Assembly (NCBI RefSeq): GCF_004745865.1
Contig: NZ_SRKZ01000002.1
Span: 434,001-498,000, forward strand
Direction: 5' to 3'
Source of the DNA: Hymenobacter wooponensis
GTDB lineage: Bacteria > Bacteroidota > Bacteroidia > Cytophagales > Hymenobacteraceae
DNA length: 64,000 nt
The translations under genes were made by a program, and so were the position numbers. Shown one piece after another: positions 1 to 11,800 of this stretch. The notes beneath the pieces were generated by a model. The model ran no database searches, had not been told where the DNA came from, and saw only the letters and a list, made by a program, of their open reading frames with translations. Positions within the stretch are counted from its first letter, which is position 1. Each line of letters opens with the position of its first letter.

Positions 1-1413
1 GTTCGTAACGAGCTGACGGCAGGCACCACGACCTGCCGTCAGCTCGTGGAGTATTATCTGGATAACATTCAGAAGAACAATCATCTAAACGCCTTCCTGG
101 AAGTATGGCCCGAAGAGGCCCGTGCGCAGGCTGAGGCCGTTGATGCCAAGCTAGCTGCTGGCACAGCTGGTAAGCTAGCAGGCATGGTGATTGGCCTGAA
201 GGATGTACTGGCCTACAAAGACCACGCACTGCAAAGCAGCAGCCATATTCTAGATGGCTTTAAGTCGCTGTTTACGGGTACCGCTGTGCAGCGCCTGCTC
301 GATGAAGATGCCATCTTGATTGGACGTCAGAACTGCGACGAGTTTGCCATGGGCGCTTCCAACGAAACGTCCTTTTTTGGCCCCGCCCGGAATGCCATTG
401 ACCCAGACCGCGTGCCGGGTGGCTCATCAGGGGGGTCTGCAGTAGCGGTGCAGGCTGATATGTGCTTGGCCTCTATTGGCTCCGATACGGGTGGTTCGGT
501 GCGGCAGCCTGCCGCTTTTTGTGGTATTGTCGGTTTTAAGCCTACCTACTCGCGCATTTCGCGCTATGGCCTGATTGCCTATGCCTCGTCCTTCGACCAG
601 ATTGGCACTCTCACTCATTCCGTTGAAGATGCTGCCCTGTTGCTGGAGGTAATGGCTGGCGCCGATACTTTCGACAGCACTGTTAGCCAGCGTGAAGTAC
701 CAGCTTATAGCCAGCTACTAGAGCCTGCCCCGCATTACCGCATTGGTTATATCCGCGACTGCTTGGAGCGGCCAGGATTGAATGCGGAGATCAAGGCGGC
801 CACAGAACATGCCCTAGACGTTTTCCGGGGCCAAGGCCACGTAGTAGAAGCCGTAGATTTTCCCTATCTCGACTTTATCGTACCTAGCTATTACATTCTG
901 ACTACTGCCGAAGCTAGCTCCAACCTGAGCCGCTACGACGGGGTTAAGTTTGGTTACCGTGCCCCTGATGCCACGGATTTAGAGTCGTTGTACAAGAAAA
1001 CGCGTGCTCAAGGCTTTGGGCCAGAAGTGCAACGGCGTATTCTGTTGGGCACTTTCGTACTTAGTGCCGACTACTACGATGCCTATTACACGAAGGCTCA
1101 GCAAGTGCGTCGTCTGATTAAGGAAAAGACGGATGAGTTGCTGCGGGAGTATGACTTCCTGGTGCTGCCCACTACGCCAGCTACGGCTTTCCGCATTGGA
1201 GAGAATGAAAAAGATACGCTGGCGATGTACCTAGCTGATATCTTTACCGTTCAAGCATCTTTGGCTGGCGTACCAGCCATCTCGGTACCAGCGGGTGAGG
1301 ACTCTAAGGGTCTGCCCATTGGGCTGCAAATTCTCAGTGGAGCCTTCCGTGAAGAGCATCTGCTGGCCTTTGCCAAATCTGTAACGGAGACTCTCACGCC
1401 TGTTCTGTCATAG
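1..1413 (+). CDS. gatA: Asp-tRNA(Asn)/Glu-tRNA(Gln) amidotransferase subunit A (5' end outside window)
   Basis: GatA is the glutaminase subunit of GatCAB. It releases ammonia from glutamine to amidate Glu-tRNA(Gln) and Asp-tRNA(Asn) in the cytoplasm. The reading frame is open from base 1, so the gene begins before the window; the GTG at 46 is internal because codons 1-15 read as ordinary GatA N-terminal sequence. The amidase-signature triad is visible: Lys at codon 67 (GLKD), cis-Ser at codon 142 (GGSSGGS) and Ser at codon 166 (SDTGGS). Their spacing of 75 and 99 residues matches the known Staphylococcus GatA triad. The C-terminus is complete. A gene for a lytic transglycosylase follows 12 bp later, so the two may be co-transcribed. 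A general amidase is the alternative, but the GatA-type body makes this unlikely. Confidence 0.95.
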   Translation, partial: VRNELTAGTTTCRQLVEYYLDNIQKNNHLNAFLEVWPEEARAQAEAVDAKLAAGTAGKLAGMVIGLKDVLAYKDHALQSSSHILDGFKSLFTGTAVQRLLDEDAILIGRQNCDEFAMGASNETSFFGPARNAIDPDRVPGGSSGGSAVAVQADMCLASIGSDTGGSVRQPAAFCGIVGFKPTYSRISRYGLIAYASSFDQIGTLTHSVEDAALLLEVMAGADTFDSTVSQREVPAYSQLLEPAPHYRIGYIRDCLERPGLNAEIKAATEHALDVFRGQGHVVEAVDFPYLDFIVPSYYILTTAEASSNLSRYDGVKFGYRAPDATDLESLYKKTRAQGFGPEVQRRILLGTFVLSADYYDAYYTKAQQVRRLIKEKTDELLREYDFLVLPTTPATAFRIGENEKDTLAMYLADIFTVQASLAGVPAISVPAGEDSKGLPIGLQILSGAFREEHLLAFAKSVTETLTPVLS

Positions 1414-1425
1414 CTTGGAGATACG

Positions 1426-3423
1426 ATGAAGAAATTGTTGCTGCGCGCTGTTGCTCCGGTGTTGGTTGGGGCAGCTCTAGCCCACACCAGTGTTGCCCAG
1501 GTTCGTCCTCAGATTCCCCAGAATGCCAGCGCGCAGCCCAACGATTCTTCACAAGTAACGCTGGAGCTTCTTCCCGACTCTTTGGTAGCTATTCCTGCTC
1601 CCCTGGATTCGGCTCGGTTAGTTTGGTTGCGTACGCCTCCAGAACTGCGGGACTTAGTAGGAGACCGAGTAAGCTGCTTTGAAACAGACGTACCGCACGC
1701 ATTTAATGCTTCGGTGCTAGCATTTGTGCGGTTATTCACGGAGCGCCAACGTTCCTATACCCAGCGGGTACTGGAGCGGGAGAACATGTACTTCCCGCTT
1801 TTTGAAAAGTACCTCGCCAAGTATAACCTACCCACAGACCTTAAATATCTAGCCGTAGTAGAATCAGCTTTGATTCCGACGGCAAAGTCACGGGTGGGCG
1901 CAACGGGTTTGTGGCAGTTTATGGGGCCTACGGCCAACGACCTACGTCTGCGTCGCGACGATTGGGTGGATGAGCGTATGAACCCCGAGAAAGCCACAGA
2001 AGCTGCCTGTAAGCATCTGCGGTATTTGTACGGCGTGTTCCACGACTGGGAGATGGTGCTGGCAGCTTACAACTGGGGAGCTGGTAATATGCAGCGGGTT
2101 ATGCGCCGAACCGGTAAAAAGACTTTTTGGGAGGTATACCCCAATTTGCCCGCTGAAACTCGCAACTACGTGCCCACCTTCACGGCTATCATGTACACCA
2201 TGAAGCACGCGCAGGAACACCAGTTGCACGACGCTACCTTGCGCTACCAGCATGCTGAGCCAATGGATACGCTACAATTGGGTGGTCGGGCCTTCGACCT
2301 TACCCGTCTAGCACGCGCCTGTGGCTACACCGATTCTATGGCACTGGCCCGGCTTAATCCGGAGCTGCGCAAGCCTTGGCTCCCAGAGGGTTACCGCCCG
2401 TATGCGGTGCAACTGCCTACTTCTGTGCGGCCAGCTCTGGCTTTAGTTGATAGGGCTACCCTATTTGATTACTGCCGGCCAATGGCTGAACTACCTGCTC
2501 CCTTAGCACCACGCCCCATTCCGTTGCTAGGAGTAACACCCCTGCCCACACGCAGCCTTTTAGCCGAGGGGGCTCCCCGCGAAGCTGCCGTAGATACCAC
2601 CCCACGATTCCGACGGGTGCGCCACACCGTACGCCGTGGCGAAACTGTAGCCGCCGTAGCGGAGCGCTACGATGTAACTCCGGCTCAAGTCCGACGGTGG
2701 AATGAACTTTCCAAAGGTCAGTCTCTAGCGTCGCGCCGTCAGCTGGTAGTTTTTGTACCAATCAAGCAAGCGCCTGCCCCAGAGCAGGCGTCCGTGGCTG
2801 CGCGTACAGCGCGTCCGGCTTCCATTCGGGTGCCTGAAGCTGCACAAACACCACCCGGCCGCTCAGTAAGCCAAGCAGTTGCCCCAGCTCAGACCGCCAC
2901 AGAGGAGGAAGCTCCACTTGTAGTAGCCAAGGCCGAAACGCCCCGGCTCGCTAAGCCCGCTAGGCCAGTCCGGACAGAAGCTGCTCCCGTAGCAACCAGT
3001 ACTTCCGAAGCTGATAGCCCTGTACTAGACGACTATACCGTGCGCCGCGGCGACTTTATTGAGAAAATAGCCCGGGAGCGCAACCTAACGGTAGCTCAGG
3101 TAATGGCCTGGAACCACCTGACTTCAGAAGTCGTCCAACCCGGTCAGAAGCTCGTGCTCCATCCTACGGAAGAGAAGGAAGACGTGGCCCCTACCGTAGT
3201 TCTGGCATCAGCTAGGCCTGCTCGTAGCACCGCATCAGCCGAGCCCAAGGAAGCGGCACCTAAGATGCCGAAGCATCCTAAAGTACATCTGGTGCAGCCC
3301 GGCGATACGCTTTACAACATTTCGCGTCGTTATCAGGGTGTAACGGTAGAGAAGCTGCGGCAGCTCAACCATTTAAAATCTGATGAGGTGAAGCCAGGCC
3401 AGAAGCTATTGGTAGCGGGCTAA
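1426..3423 (+). CDS. MltD-like lytic transglycosylase with three LysM domains
   Basis: This 665-aa exported enzyme should cleave the glycan strand of peptidoglycan in the periplasm. Residues 1-25 form a signal peptide ending at SVAQ. The SLT domain spans about 125-235, with catalytic Glu146 in the VVESAL motif, followed by GLWQFM and the AAYNWGAGN motif. Three LysM peptidoglycan-binding modules lie at about 398-445, 536-580 and 620-665, joined by Ala/Pro-rich linkers. The start ATG has a GGAG 8 bp upstream, unusually good for this phylum. Domain order is that of MltD/DltE-type proteins. The gene follows gatA by 12 bp, and a strong hairpin terminates it. Confidence 0.93.
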   Translation: MKKLLLRAVAPVLVGAALAHTSVAQVRPQIPQNASAQPNDSSQVTLELLPDSLVAIPAPLDSARLVWLRTPPELRDLVGDRVSCFETDVPHAFNASVLAFVRLFTERQRSYTQRVLERENMYFPLFEKYLAKYNLPTDLKYLAVVESALIPTAKSRVGATGLWQFMGPTANDLRLRRDDWVDERMNPEKATEAACKHLRYLYGVFHDWEMVLAAYNWGAGNMQRVMRRTGKKTFWEVYPNLPAETRNYVPTFTAIMYTMKHAQEHQLHDATLRYQHAEPMDTLQLGGRAFDLTRLARACGYTDSMALARLNPELRKPWLPEGYRPYAVQLPTSVRPALALVDRATLFDYCRPMAELPAPLAPRPIPLLGVTPLPTRSLLAEGAPREAAVDTTPRFRRVRHTVRRGETVAAVAERYDVTPAQVRRWNELSKGQSLASRRQLVVFVPIKQAPAPEQASVAARTARPASIRVPEAAQTPPGRSVSQAVAPAQTATEEEAPLVVAKAETPRLAKPARPVRTEAAPVATSTSEADSPVLDDYTVRRGDFIEKIARERNLTVAQVMAWNHLTSEVVQPGQKLVLHPTEEKEDVAPTVVLASARPARSTASAEPKEAAPKMPKHPKVHLVQPGDTLYNISRRYQGVTVEKLRQLNHLKSDEVKPGQKLLVAG

Positions 3424-3442
3424 GCTCTTACTGATCAGAACA

Positions 3443-3483
3443 CACAAAAGGCGGATGCTAGCAGTAGCATCCGCCTTTTTGTG
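3443..3483 (+). terminator. Rho-independent terminator after the lytic transglycosylase gene
   Basis: An 18-bp stem (3443-3460 with 3465-3483, one extra T in the right arm) with a GCAG loop ends in TTTTTGTG. It lies 20 bp past the stop codon. The arms carry A and T runs on both sides, so it could work in either direction. Confidence 0.85.
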
Positions 3484-3668
3484 TAAATGTGCCACTCATA
3501 CTTAGCCAATTACCGTCAACTCTAGGCCACCTATTTTGTGGCTGGTGGCGCTGCGGTTCAAGGCCCGCCTATTTGGTAGGCAAGCCGCCTAAACTTTGAT
3601 TCCGGCTGATTTCGCCCCAACTTGCTTTATTAAACTCCTCTGGAGTACCCACTCGTTGCCACCCGCGT

Positions 3669-5942
3669 ATGCTTAAAATAAACAAACAGGACGCCCTGAA
3701 CTACCACTCTCAGGAGCCCGCCGGCAAAATAGAAGTAGTGCCCACTAAGCCCGTCAGCACCCAGCTTGACCTGGCCCTGGCCTACTCGCCTGGCGTAGCG
3801 GAGCCCTGCAAGGAAATTGCCGCTAACAAGGACGACGTATACAAGTACACAGCTAAGGGCAATCTGGTTGGTGTTATCAGCAACGGTACGGCCGTACTAG
3901 GCCTAGGCAATATTGGTCCCGATGCCTCTAAACCAGTAATGGAAGGCAAGGGAGTACTATTCAAGAAGTTTGCGGGCATCGACTGCTTTGATATTGAGAT
4001 TGATGCCACCGACCCGGATGAGTTCATCCGGATTGTGAAGTCGCTGGAGCCTACGTTTGGAGGTATCAACCTCGAAGACATTAAAGCGCCAGAATGCTTC
4101 CGAATTGAGACGGCCCTGCGTGAGCAGATGAACATTCCGCTCATGCATGATGATCAGCACGGCACAGCTATCATCTCATCGGCGGCCCTGCTCAATGGCC
4201 TGGAGCTGGTCGGAAAAAAAATCGAAGAGATTAAAATGGTGGTAAGTGGCGCCGGCGCCGCTGCCATTTCCTGCCTCCGCCTGTACCTAGCCTTGGGGCT
4301 GAAGGTAGAAAACGTGGTAGTGTTTGATAAGGACGGCATCATCACCCCGGAGCGTACCGACCTGGCCGACATGCAGCTGCACTTTGCTACCACTAGGCCT
4401 ATCCGCACGCTGGCCCAGGCGATGGAAGGTGCCGACGTGTTTCTAGGCCTATCCGCGGCTAACGTACTGCCGGCCGAGCTACTGCTAAAGATGGCCGATA
4501 ACCCCATCGTGTTTGCGCTGGCTAACCCTGACCCCGAAATTGCTTACGAAGTGGCCCTGGCCACTCGGCCCGATATCATCATGGCCACTGGTCGCTCCGA
4601 CCATCCTAACCAGGTGAACAACGTGTTGGGCTTCCCCTATATTTTCCGGGGGGCGCTAGACGTGCGGGCTACGGAAATCAACGAGGCCATGAAGCTGGCG
4701 GCGGTGCATGCTCTATCAGAGCTAGCCAAAGACGCCGTGCCGGATATGGTAAACAAGGCTTACGGTGATAACACCCTCACCTTCGGCCGCACCTATCTCA
4801 TCCCCAAGCCCCTCGACCCACGCCTCATTACGGTTATTAGCCCAGCTGTGGCGCGGGCCGCGATGGAAAGCGGCGTGGCCCGCATCCAGATTGAAGACTG
4901 GATGGCCTACGAGGATCAGCTGCGCAACCGCCTGGGCGTGAACCAGAAGCTCATGAACCGCATGACCCAGGCCGCCAAGGCCAACCCCAAGCGGGTGGTG
5001 TTTGCGGAAGGCGACAACTACAAGATTCTCAAAGCGGCGCAAATTCTGCACGACGAAGGCATTGCGCATCCTATCCTGCTGGGTAACCGCCAGAAGATTG
5101 ATCTGATTGCCAAGGCTAACAACCTTGATTTGGAAGGTTGCCAGATCATTGATATTCTGGAAGATGATGCCAAGCGCGAGGAATACGCCAACCTCATTTA
5201 TGAGAAGCGCCAGCGCCGAGGCATTACCCTCTACGAAGGTCGCCGCCTGCTTCGGGAGCGAAACTACTTTGGTTCCATGATGCTGGAAACCGGTGAGGCC
5301 GATGCGTTCATCACGGGTTTAAGCAAAGACTACGGCAAGTCGATTTTACCCTCGCTACAGGTAATTGGGGTAGAAGACGGGGTAAAGCGCGTGGCGGGTA
5401 TGTACATCATCCAGCATAAGAAAGGCCCCTTCTTCTTTGCCGATACGACCGTAAACATCGACCCTACGGCCGAGGAAATGGTAGATATCATCGGTCTAAC
5501 AGCCCGGGCAGTTCGCTTCTTCGATACCGAGCCGCGCATGGCTGTTATTAGCTACTCCAACTTCGGCTCAAACCCCGGCGACCTGCCCGATAAAGCGCGC
5601 AAAGCTACCGAGCTAGCCAAAAAGCGTTACCCCGATCTGATTCTGGATGGGGAAATGCAGGCCAACACGGCCCTGAACCCTCAGTTGCTGCAAGAGCAGT
5701 ATCCTTTCTCAGAGCTGGCCTCAAAGGGCGGCGCCAACACCCTCATTTTCCCGAACGTAATCAGCGGCAACATCGCCTACAAAGTGATTCAGGAAATTGG
5801 CGGCGCGGAGGTAATCGGGCCAATTCTGATGGGCATGCGCAAGCCAGTGCATATTCTGCAGTTGGGTGCTTCCGTCCGCGAAATCGTGAACATTGCCTCT
5901 ATTGCGGTAGTAGATGCGCAAACCCTGCATAACCGCCTCTAA
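3669..5942 (+). CDS. maeB: NADP-dependent malic enzyme with C-terminal phosphotransacetylase-like domain
   Basis: MaeB decarboxylates malate to pyruvate and CO2 with reduction of NADP+, feeding NADPH and acetyl-CoA supply. The 757-aa length is the usual size of the fused form. Residues 1-430 are malic enzyme: the YSPGVAEPC motif near the N-terminus, the metal-binding EDI in [11 protein letters not shown], and a Rossmann nucleotide site around G194 (SGAGAAAIS). Residues from about 440 to the end match a phosphate acetyltransferase fold (RVVFAEGDN onwards). In this family the domain is regulatory, binding acetyl-CoA, and does not catalyse acetyl transfer. The start ATG gives the canonical N-terminus. 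The gene stands alone between two terminators. Confidence 0.95.
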   Translation: MLKINKQDALNYHSQEPAGKIEVVPTKPVSTQLDLALAYSPGVAEPCKEIAANKDDVYKYTAKGNLVGVISNGTAVLGLGNIGPDASKPVMEGKGVLFKKFAGIDCFDIEIDATDPDEFIRIVKSLEPTFGGINLEDIKAPECFRIETALREQMNIPLMHDDQHGTAIISSAALLNGLELVGKKIEEIKMVVSGAGAAAISCLRLYLALGLKVENVVVFDKDGIITPERTDLADMQLHFATTRPIRTLAQAMEGADVFLGLSAANVLPAELLLKMADNPIVFALANPDPEIAYEVALATRPDIIMATGRSDHPNQVNNVLGFPYIFRGALDVRATEINEAMKLAAVHALSELAKDAVPDMVNKAYGDNTLTFGRTYLIPKPLDPRLITVISPAVARAAMESGVARIQIEDWMAYEDQLRNRLGVNQKLMNRMTQAAKANPKRVVFAEGDNYKILKAAQILHDEGIAHPILLGNRQKIDLIAKANNLDLEGCQIIDILEDDAKREEYANLIYEKRQRRGITLYEGRRLLRERNYFGSMMLETGEADAFITGLSKDYGKSILPSLQVIGVEDGVKRVAGMYIIQHKKGPFFFADTTVNIDPTAEEMVDIIGLTARAVRFFDTEPRMAVISYSNFGSNPGDLPDKARKATELAKKRYPDLILDGEMQANTALNPQLLQEQYPFSELASKGGANTLIFPNVISGNIAYKVIQEIGGAEVIGPILMGMRKPVHILQLGASVREIVNIASIAVVDAQTLHNRL

Positions 5943-5981
5943 GCTTCGCTAGGCCACTTACCGCTCTGGCAAGAAACTATC

Positions 5982-6013
5982 AAGCCCTCAGTGCCGCTGG
6001 CGCTGAGGGCTTT
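5982..6013 (+). terminator. Terminator after maeB
   Basis: The arms AAGCCCTCAG and CTGAGGGCTT form a stem that is followed by TTTTACTTG. It sits about 40 bp past the maeB stop codon and 40 bp before the next start. Confidence 0.8.
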
Positions 6014-6050
6014 TACTTGTATTACAGCGCCTTATCTCTATACTTGAAGC

Positions 6051-7859
6051 ATGAGAAAAGCTCTACTTCGTGTTATTGGCCTACTATTACTGCTGTTAAT
6101 GGCCTTTGTAGTAAATGTAGTGTGGTTTAAGCCCGTGTTCATTCGCCTATTCTACGAGCGGGTTTTTGCTGAATTGCTGTTTGACATGCCACAGTTGCTT
6201 TCCACATTTCGCTTAGTGGAGCCGCTAGGCATCCAAGCTCATAATAAAAAGCTAGACGACTACTCAGAGGCTGAACACGACAAGCAGGCCAAGCGGTTAC
6301 GCCGCAACCTGGATATACTGCACAGTTATGACACCACCGGCTTTGATGCGCAGCAGAAATTATCATACGATATTCTGGACTGGTACATGAGAGCCGCCAA
6401 TGAGGGCGAGAAGTTTCGGTATGACGATTACCCCGTAAACCAGCTGTTCGGGGTTCAGAACGGTTTCCCAACCTTTATGGCCACCAAGCACCAAGTGCAC
6501 AACCAGCGCGATGCCGAATACTATACCATTCGGCTGAGCAAGGTGAAAGCGCAGTTTGCGCAGGTGTTGGAAGGGCTCAAGATTCGGGAGCAGCACGGGG
6601 TAGTGCCCCCTACTTTCGTTATTGATAAAGTACTGACGGAAATGAATGGCTTCGTGGCGCAGAAGCCCGAGGAAAACATCTTATATACTTCGTTCGCGGA
6701 GAAGCTGAATGCTATAAATACACTGGATAAGGCCGAAAAAGCTCAGCTGCTAACCGAAGCCAACACCCAGATTAAGATAGCCGTGTATCCGGCCTACCAC
6801 TCTCTGATAGCCTACTTCACGGCCTTGCGCCCCCGCTCCACTACAGATGCGGGCGTGTGGAAATTTCCGGATGGAGCCGCATACTACGCATACTGCCTGA
6901 GGCAAAATACCACCACCGATTTTACCCCTAATCAAATTCATGAACTAGGCCTCAAGGAAGTAGCCCGTATTGAGGCCGAGATGGCAACCATCCTGAAAGC
7001 CCAAAGTATCAGCGGCAGCCCGGGCCAAGCTATGGCGAAGCTAAATGAGGAACCGCGCTTTCTGTACCCCGATACAGACTCGGGCCGAGTACAGATTCTG
7101 ACGGACTACAAGCGAATTCTAAGCGAGGTCAACCAAGGTATGGCCTCCGCTTTCCATAGCCGCCCGAAAGCAGCGCTGGATGTACAGCGTGCTCCAGCAT
7201 TCAAGGAGAAAACAGCCCCTGGTGGGTATTATGAACTTGGTGCCCAAGATGGCTCCCGCCCCGGCACCTTTTACACTAACCTCTACGATATAAAGGCCAC
7301 CCCCAAATTTGGTATGCGCACCCTAGCCTACCACGAAGGTATTCCGGGTCATCACTTCCAAATCAGTACGGCCCAAGAGCTGAAGGGGCTACCTACTTTT
7401 CGAACGGTTATTCCGTTTACCGCCTTCTCCGAGGGTTGGGCGCTATATGCCGAACAGCTAGCCTGGGAACTGGGCTTTGAACAAGACCCCTACGACAACC
7501 TAGGCCGCTTACAGGCGGAGCTGTTTCGTGCCGTGCGCTTGGTGGTAGACACCGGAATCCATGACAAGCGCTGGACCCGCGAGCAAGCTATTGACTACAT
7601 GCGCACCCACACCGGCCAAGCTGAGTCTGATGTAGTGGTTGAGATTGAGCGCTACATTGTGAACCCCGGCCAAGCCTGCGCCTACAAGATGGGCATGCTC
7701 AAAATTTTGGAGCTGCGCGAGCGGGCTAAGCAGGCGCTAGGCCCCAAGTTTGATATGCGTGACTTTCATGAGGTGGTGCTAAAGAATGGAGCCATGCCCC
7801 TGAGCCTGTTAGAGCGGGTAGTGAATGCCTACATAGAGCAGAAAAACAAGGCGGCGTAG
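6051..7859 (+). CDS. DUF885 family protein, putative zinc peptidase
   Basis: DUF885 proteins are widespread secreted or membrane-anchored proteins that resemble metallo-carboxypeptidases; their substrates are mostly unknown. This 602-aa copy starts with a positively charged, hydrophobic segment (residues 1-28) that looks like a signal anchor or signal peptide. The family's metal motif HEGIPGHH starts at His428, and the downstream EGWALYAEQL with Glu461 supplies the third expected ligand. Length is normal for the family. A promoter was not recognised. The stop codon is part of a TAGGCC motif discussed under findings. Peptidase activity is inferred from motifs only. Confidence 0.85.
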   Translation: MRKALLRVIGLLLLLLMAFVVNVVWFKPVFIRLFYERVFAELLFDMPQLLSTFRLVEPLGIQAHNKKLDDYSEAEHDKQAKRLRRNLDILHSYDTTGFDAQQKLSYDILDWYMRAANEGEKFRYDDYPVNQLFGVQNGFPTFMATKHQVHNQRDAEYYTIRLSKVKAQFAQVLEGLKIREQHGVVPPTFVIDKVLTEMNGFVAQKPEENILYTSFAEKLNAINTLDKAEKAQLLTEANTQIKIAVYPAYHSLIAYFTALRPRSTTDAGVWKFPDGAAYYAYCLRQNTTTDFTPNQIHELGLKEVARIEAEMATILKAQSISGSPGQAMAKLNEEPRFLYPDTDSGRVQILTDYKRILSEVNQGMASAFHSRPKAALDVQRAPAFKEKTAPGGYYELGAQDGSRPGTFYTNLYDIKATPKFGMRTLAYHEGIPGHHFQISTAQELKGLPTFRTVIPFTAFSEGWALYAEQLAWELGFEQDPYDNLGRLQAELFRAVRLVVDTGIHDKRWTREQAIDYMRTHTGQAESDVVVEIERYIVNPGQACAYKMGMLKILELRERAKQALGPKFDMRDFHEVVLKNGAMPLSLLERVVNAYIEQKNKAA

Positions 7860-8087
7860 GCCCTAGGCCAGCAGAAGCTTCTGAGCCGGAGGTTTGCAGT
7901 TGCTGGGAGGACGATTCTTGGGTAAAACCAATTTTTTTGAGCAAAAAGCCAGTAGATTTGGGATATAAACCCAATTGCGCCGTGTTGTTCAGCTAGACCA
8001 ACAACTGGTTCTTGAACATGCTGCGGGCACTTCTATTCTACCGCTCCCTACATTAGGAGCAGTGCCTGCTCTTTATCCCTTTCCCAC

Positions 8088-8693
8088 ATGATTGCCTACC
8101 TCGACGGTAAACTTGCCTACAAAGACGCCGCCCTTGCTATTGTTGATATTATGGGCGTGGGCTACGAAGTTCGGATTTCGCTAGCCACTTACTCCAAACT
8201 GCCCGCCGAGGGCGAGAAAACAAAACTCTATACCTACCAGCACATCAAAGAAGATGGGCAAACGCTGTACGGTTTCTTAGACCCCAACGAGAAAGCCTTG
8301 TTCATGCAGTTGATTTCCGTTTCGGGAATTGGCCCCGGCACGGGCATCGTGATGGTGTCTTCCATGTCCGTTGGGGAAATACGGCAGGCTATTGTGCAGG
8401 AAGATGTGCGCTCTATTCAGAGCATCAAGGGCGTAGGCCCCAAAACAGCTCAGCGCGTAGTGCTGGAGCTAAAAGACAAGCTGCGGAAGGATGAGTTGCT
8501 GGCCAAAGCAGGAATTGATACCGTACCTCTGGCGCGGGCACACAATACCAACCGCGCTGAAGCGTTAGCCGCTCTAGTAACGCTGGGCTTTGCGCGGGCT
8601 GCGGCCGAGAAGACTCTCGACCAAATTCAGCACAAGCACGGCAACGATCTGAGCGTGGAGGAATTGATTAAATTCGCTCTTAAGTCTCATTAG
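8088..8693 (+). CDS. ruvA: Holliday junction DNA helicase subunit RuvA
   Basis: RuvA binds four-way DNA junctions as a tetramer and loads the RuvB motor for branch migration in recombinational repair. The 201-aa product has the standard size. Domain I (residues 1-64) is an OB fold beginning MIAYLDG. Domain II has two helix-hairpin-helix motifs, GIGPGTG and GVGPKTA. Domain III (about 150-201) is the mobile RuvB-binding part (EALAALVTLGF). No ruvB or ruvC lies next to it, as is common in Bacteroidota. sprA follows 130 bp later, a gene order often seen in this phylum. The stop is TAG within TAGGCCA. Confidence 0.96.
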   Translation: MIAYLDGKLAYKDAALAIVDIMGVGYEVRISLATYSKLPAEGEKTKLYTYQHIKEDGQTLYGFLDPNEKALFMQLISVSGIGPGTGIVMVSSMSVGEIRQAIVQEDVRSIQSIKGVGPKTAQRVVLELKDKLRKDELLAKAGIDTVPLARAHNTNRAEALAALVTLGFARAAAEKTLDQIQHKHGNDLSVEELIKFALKSH

Positions 8694-8825
8694 GCCAGTG
8701 ATGTTGTAGGCCTGTCATGGGCGCCTCTCACTCTGCACCCTCATATACTGGGTTCTGGGAGAAAGGTTGCCTCGACTGGCCTACAACAACTATCTCCTCT
8801 CCCCTTTCCGACGGATTATTGACGC

Positions 8826-11800
8826 TTGAATACCGGTAAGAAGTCTCTTGTTACCTCTTTGGTAACAGTTGTATCGTTAGTGGCTTGGTGGTCGCAAGCA
8901 AAGCCGAACAGCACACTAGCTGAACCGTTTGCTATGCGTCAGCTCTGGGCGTGGCTACCGGGCGGTTCTCGGGGTTTGCACGCGGTTTCTCCCGACACGC
9001 CCCGCATTGATACGGTGCGCTACCGGCCTAGCCGGCGCCCCAAAGTAAATCCGCAGGACCGCATTGGCACGCCGTTTTCGCCGCAGCGCCGTCGCTCTCC
9101 GCTGGTACTGCCGCTGCCCGGCAACGTGAACCTAGACGTGCAGCCCGACGACAGTCTCCAGAACTTCGATATTCGGGAACGGGTGGGTACGGAAGTAGAC
9201 TTCCGCGACCCTAGCCGCATGACCTTTGAGGAGTATTCGCGGTGGCAGCAGCAGCAGGCCGTTCGAAACTACTTCCGGCAGCGCTCCAATGGGGGCGTAG
9301 CCGGCAGCCCCAATACGCCCGCTAGCCAGCGTCTCATTCCTAAAATCTACCTCGGCCCCATGGCCGACCGGATTTTTGGGGGTAGCTATGTCGATATCCG
9401 TCCGCAAGGTGCCGTGACGCTACGGATGGGTGCCCGCTTCAACCGCAATGAAAACCCCACGCTTACTTTGCGGCAGCAACGTGTCGGCGACTTTCAGTAC
9501 GATCAGAACATTAACCTCAACCTAACCGGTCAGATTGGGGAGAAGCTGAAGCTGAGCTTCAACTATGATACGCGCGCTGCCTTCGACTTCGAGAATAATA
9601 TGAAGCTCGATTACACCGGCTTCGATACCGATATCATTCGGAAGGTAGAGCTGGGTAACGTGAGCTTGCCCCTAAATAACTCGCTCATTACGGGCGGGCA
9701 GAACTTGTTTGGCGTAAAAACTCAGCTGCAGTTTGGGCGGTTAGGCGTTACGGCCGTGGCCAGCACCTTGCGCGGGCAGGCCGATGAAGTCCGGATTCAG
9801 AACGGCGGGCAGAGCCGGCAATTTGAGCTCAAAGCCAGCCAGTATGAGCGCGACCGGCACTACTTCCTATCGCAGTTTTTCCGCGACCGGTATGATGCCG
9901 CCCTCCGTAACCTGCCTACAGTGCAGAGCGGGGTAGAAATCCGGCGGCTGGAAGTATACGTGACCAACGACAACCGACAGAGCGATAACCTACGCAACGT
10001 GGTTACCCTCATGGACGTAGCCGAGCCGGTTCGGACCTATCGCCGTCAGTTTGTACAACAACCTACCCGCCCTAACACTCCCGCCGACAACTCGGCCAAT
10101 ACACTCTTTGGGAGCATCATCAGGCCTAACTCTCCTAATGCCGAGGCCCGGAATGATTTGTCTACAGAAGGCTACCTAAACTCCTTAGGCCTTGCCAAGA
10201 ACGTAGACTACGAACACATTCGGGCCCGGAAGCTGGACCCACGCGAGTACACCTTTAATGCACAGCTGGGCTATATCTCGCTAAACACGCAGCTGCTCCC
10301 GGAGCAGGTGCTGGGTGTGTCGTTTGAGTACATCTACAACGGCAAGACCTACAAGGTGGGCGAGACGGTGGAAGATTACGCCAATGTAGGCCAGGATCAG
10401 GTGATTTTCCTGAAGATGCTGAAGGCCACCAACCCCGCCGTAGGCCTAGTGGATTCCAGCGACGCCAGCGTAAACCTAACGGGCAACGCCAACCTGCAAA
10501 CCCGCAACCTGCCGACCTGGGACTTGATGATGAAAAACATCTATGCCCTGAACGCCAGCCAGCTCAACCGCGACAACTTCCAGCTCCAAATCGTTTACAA
10601 GGACGACGTAACGGGCGTCGACTTGATATCCCTGAAGGAAGGGGCCAAAATCCAGAACCGGCCGCTGATTGAGGTCCTGAACCTCGACAATGTAAACCCC
10701 AACAACGACCGTAACCCTGACGGCAATTTTGACTTCTTCCCCGGCATCACAATTGATACCGAGCTAGGCAAGATCATTTTCCCGCAGGTACAGCCATTCG
10801 GCAATTACCTGGCTGCCCAATTCGATACTACTGGCGTGGCCGGTGGCAACGCCCAAGCCGAGCGAGAGCTGGCCCGTAAATACGTGTATCGGGAGCTCTA
10901 TACCCAGATACAGAGTGATGCTCAGCAGCGCCAGGAAAAGGATAAGTTCTTCCTGCGCGGCCGATTTCAGGCCACCGCTACCAACGAAATCAGCCTACCC
11001 GGTATCGGGGTGGCTCAGGGCTCCGTGCGGGTGTATGCAGGCAGCACCTTGCTACAAGAGGGCATCGACTATCAGGTATTCTATGATCAAGCTATTGTAA
11101 AAATTCTCAACCCTAGCTACCTCAACTCAGCAAACGAGCTGCGGGTACAGTTTGAGAAAAATGCCTTAGTGCAGGTGCAGCCGCGCAAGCTGGTGGGCGC
11201 CCGCTTCGACTATCGCCTGAGCCCTGATGTGAATTTTGGCGCTACAGTACTTCACCTGCTCGAGAACCAAGCCCCTGGTATCAACCGCGTAAACATTGGC
11301 GACGAGCCTGGCAACAACACCATCTACGGGTTCGACGTGAATGCTCGGCGCGAGTCGCGGGCCATTACGAAGTATCTGGATATGCTGCCCTTTATTTCCA
11401 CTAAAGAAATATCTTCAGTGGCATTCAGTGGGGAATTTGCGCAGCTTTTACCGGGTCGCTCCAAGCTGGGGAGCAACGGAGAGCCCGGGGTTTCCTACAT
11501 TGATGATTTTGAGAACTCCCGCACGCCTTACTCACTTGGTGGCCTTAACTCTGCCACCACGTGGCGTCTGGCGGCTACACCTCCCGCGCTAGGAGGCAAC
11601 TTAACTGGCCTAGAGTCGGCTTACCGCCGGGCGAAACTGGCGTGGTACTCTATTGATCAGAGCTACTATACTGGTGGTACAGCCCGGCCGCGTAACATCG
11701 GTGCCAACGATATCCGCAACCACTATATCCGCGGTATCAAGCGGACGGAGATATTCCCTAATCGTGACGTGGGTACCACCGGCAATGCCTACGAGTACTC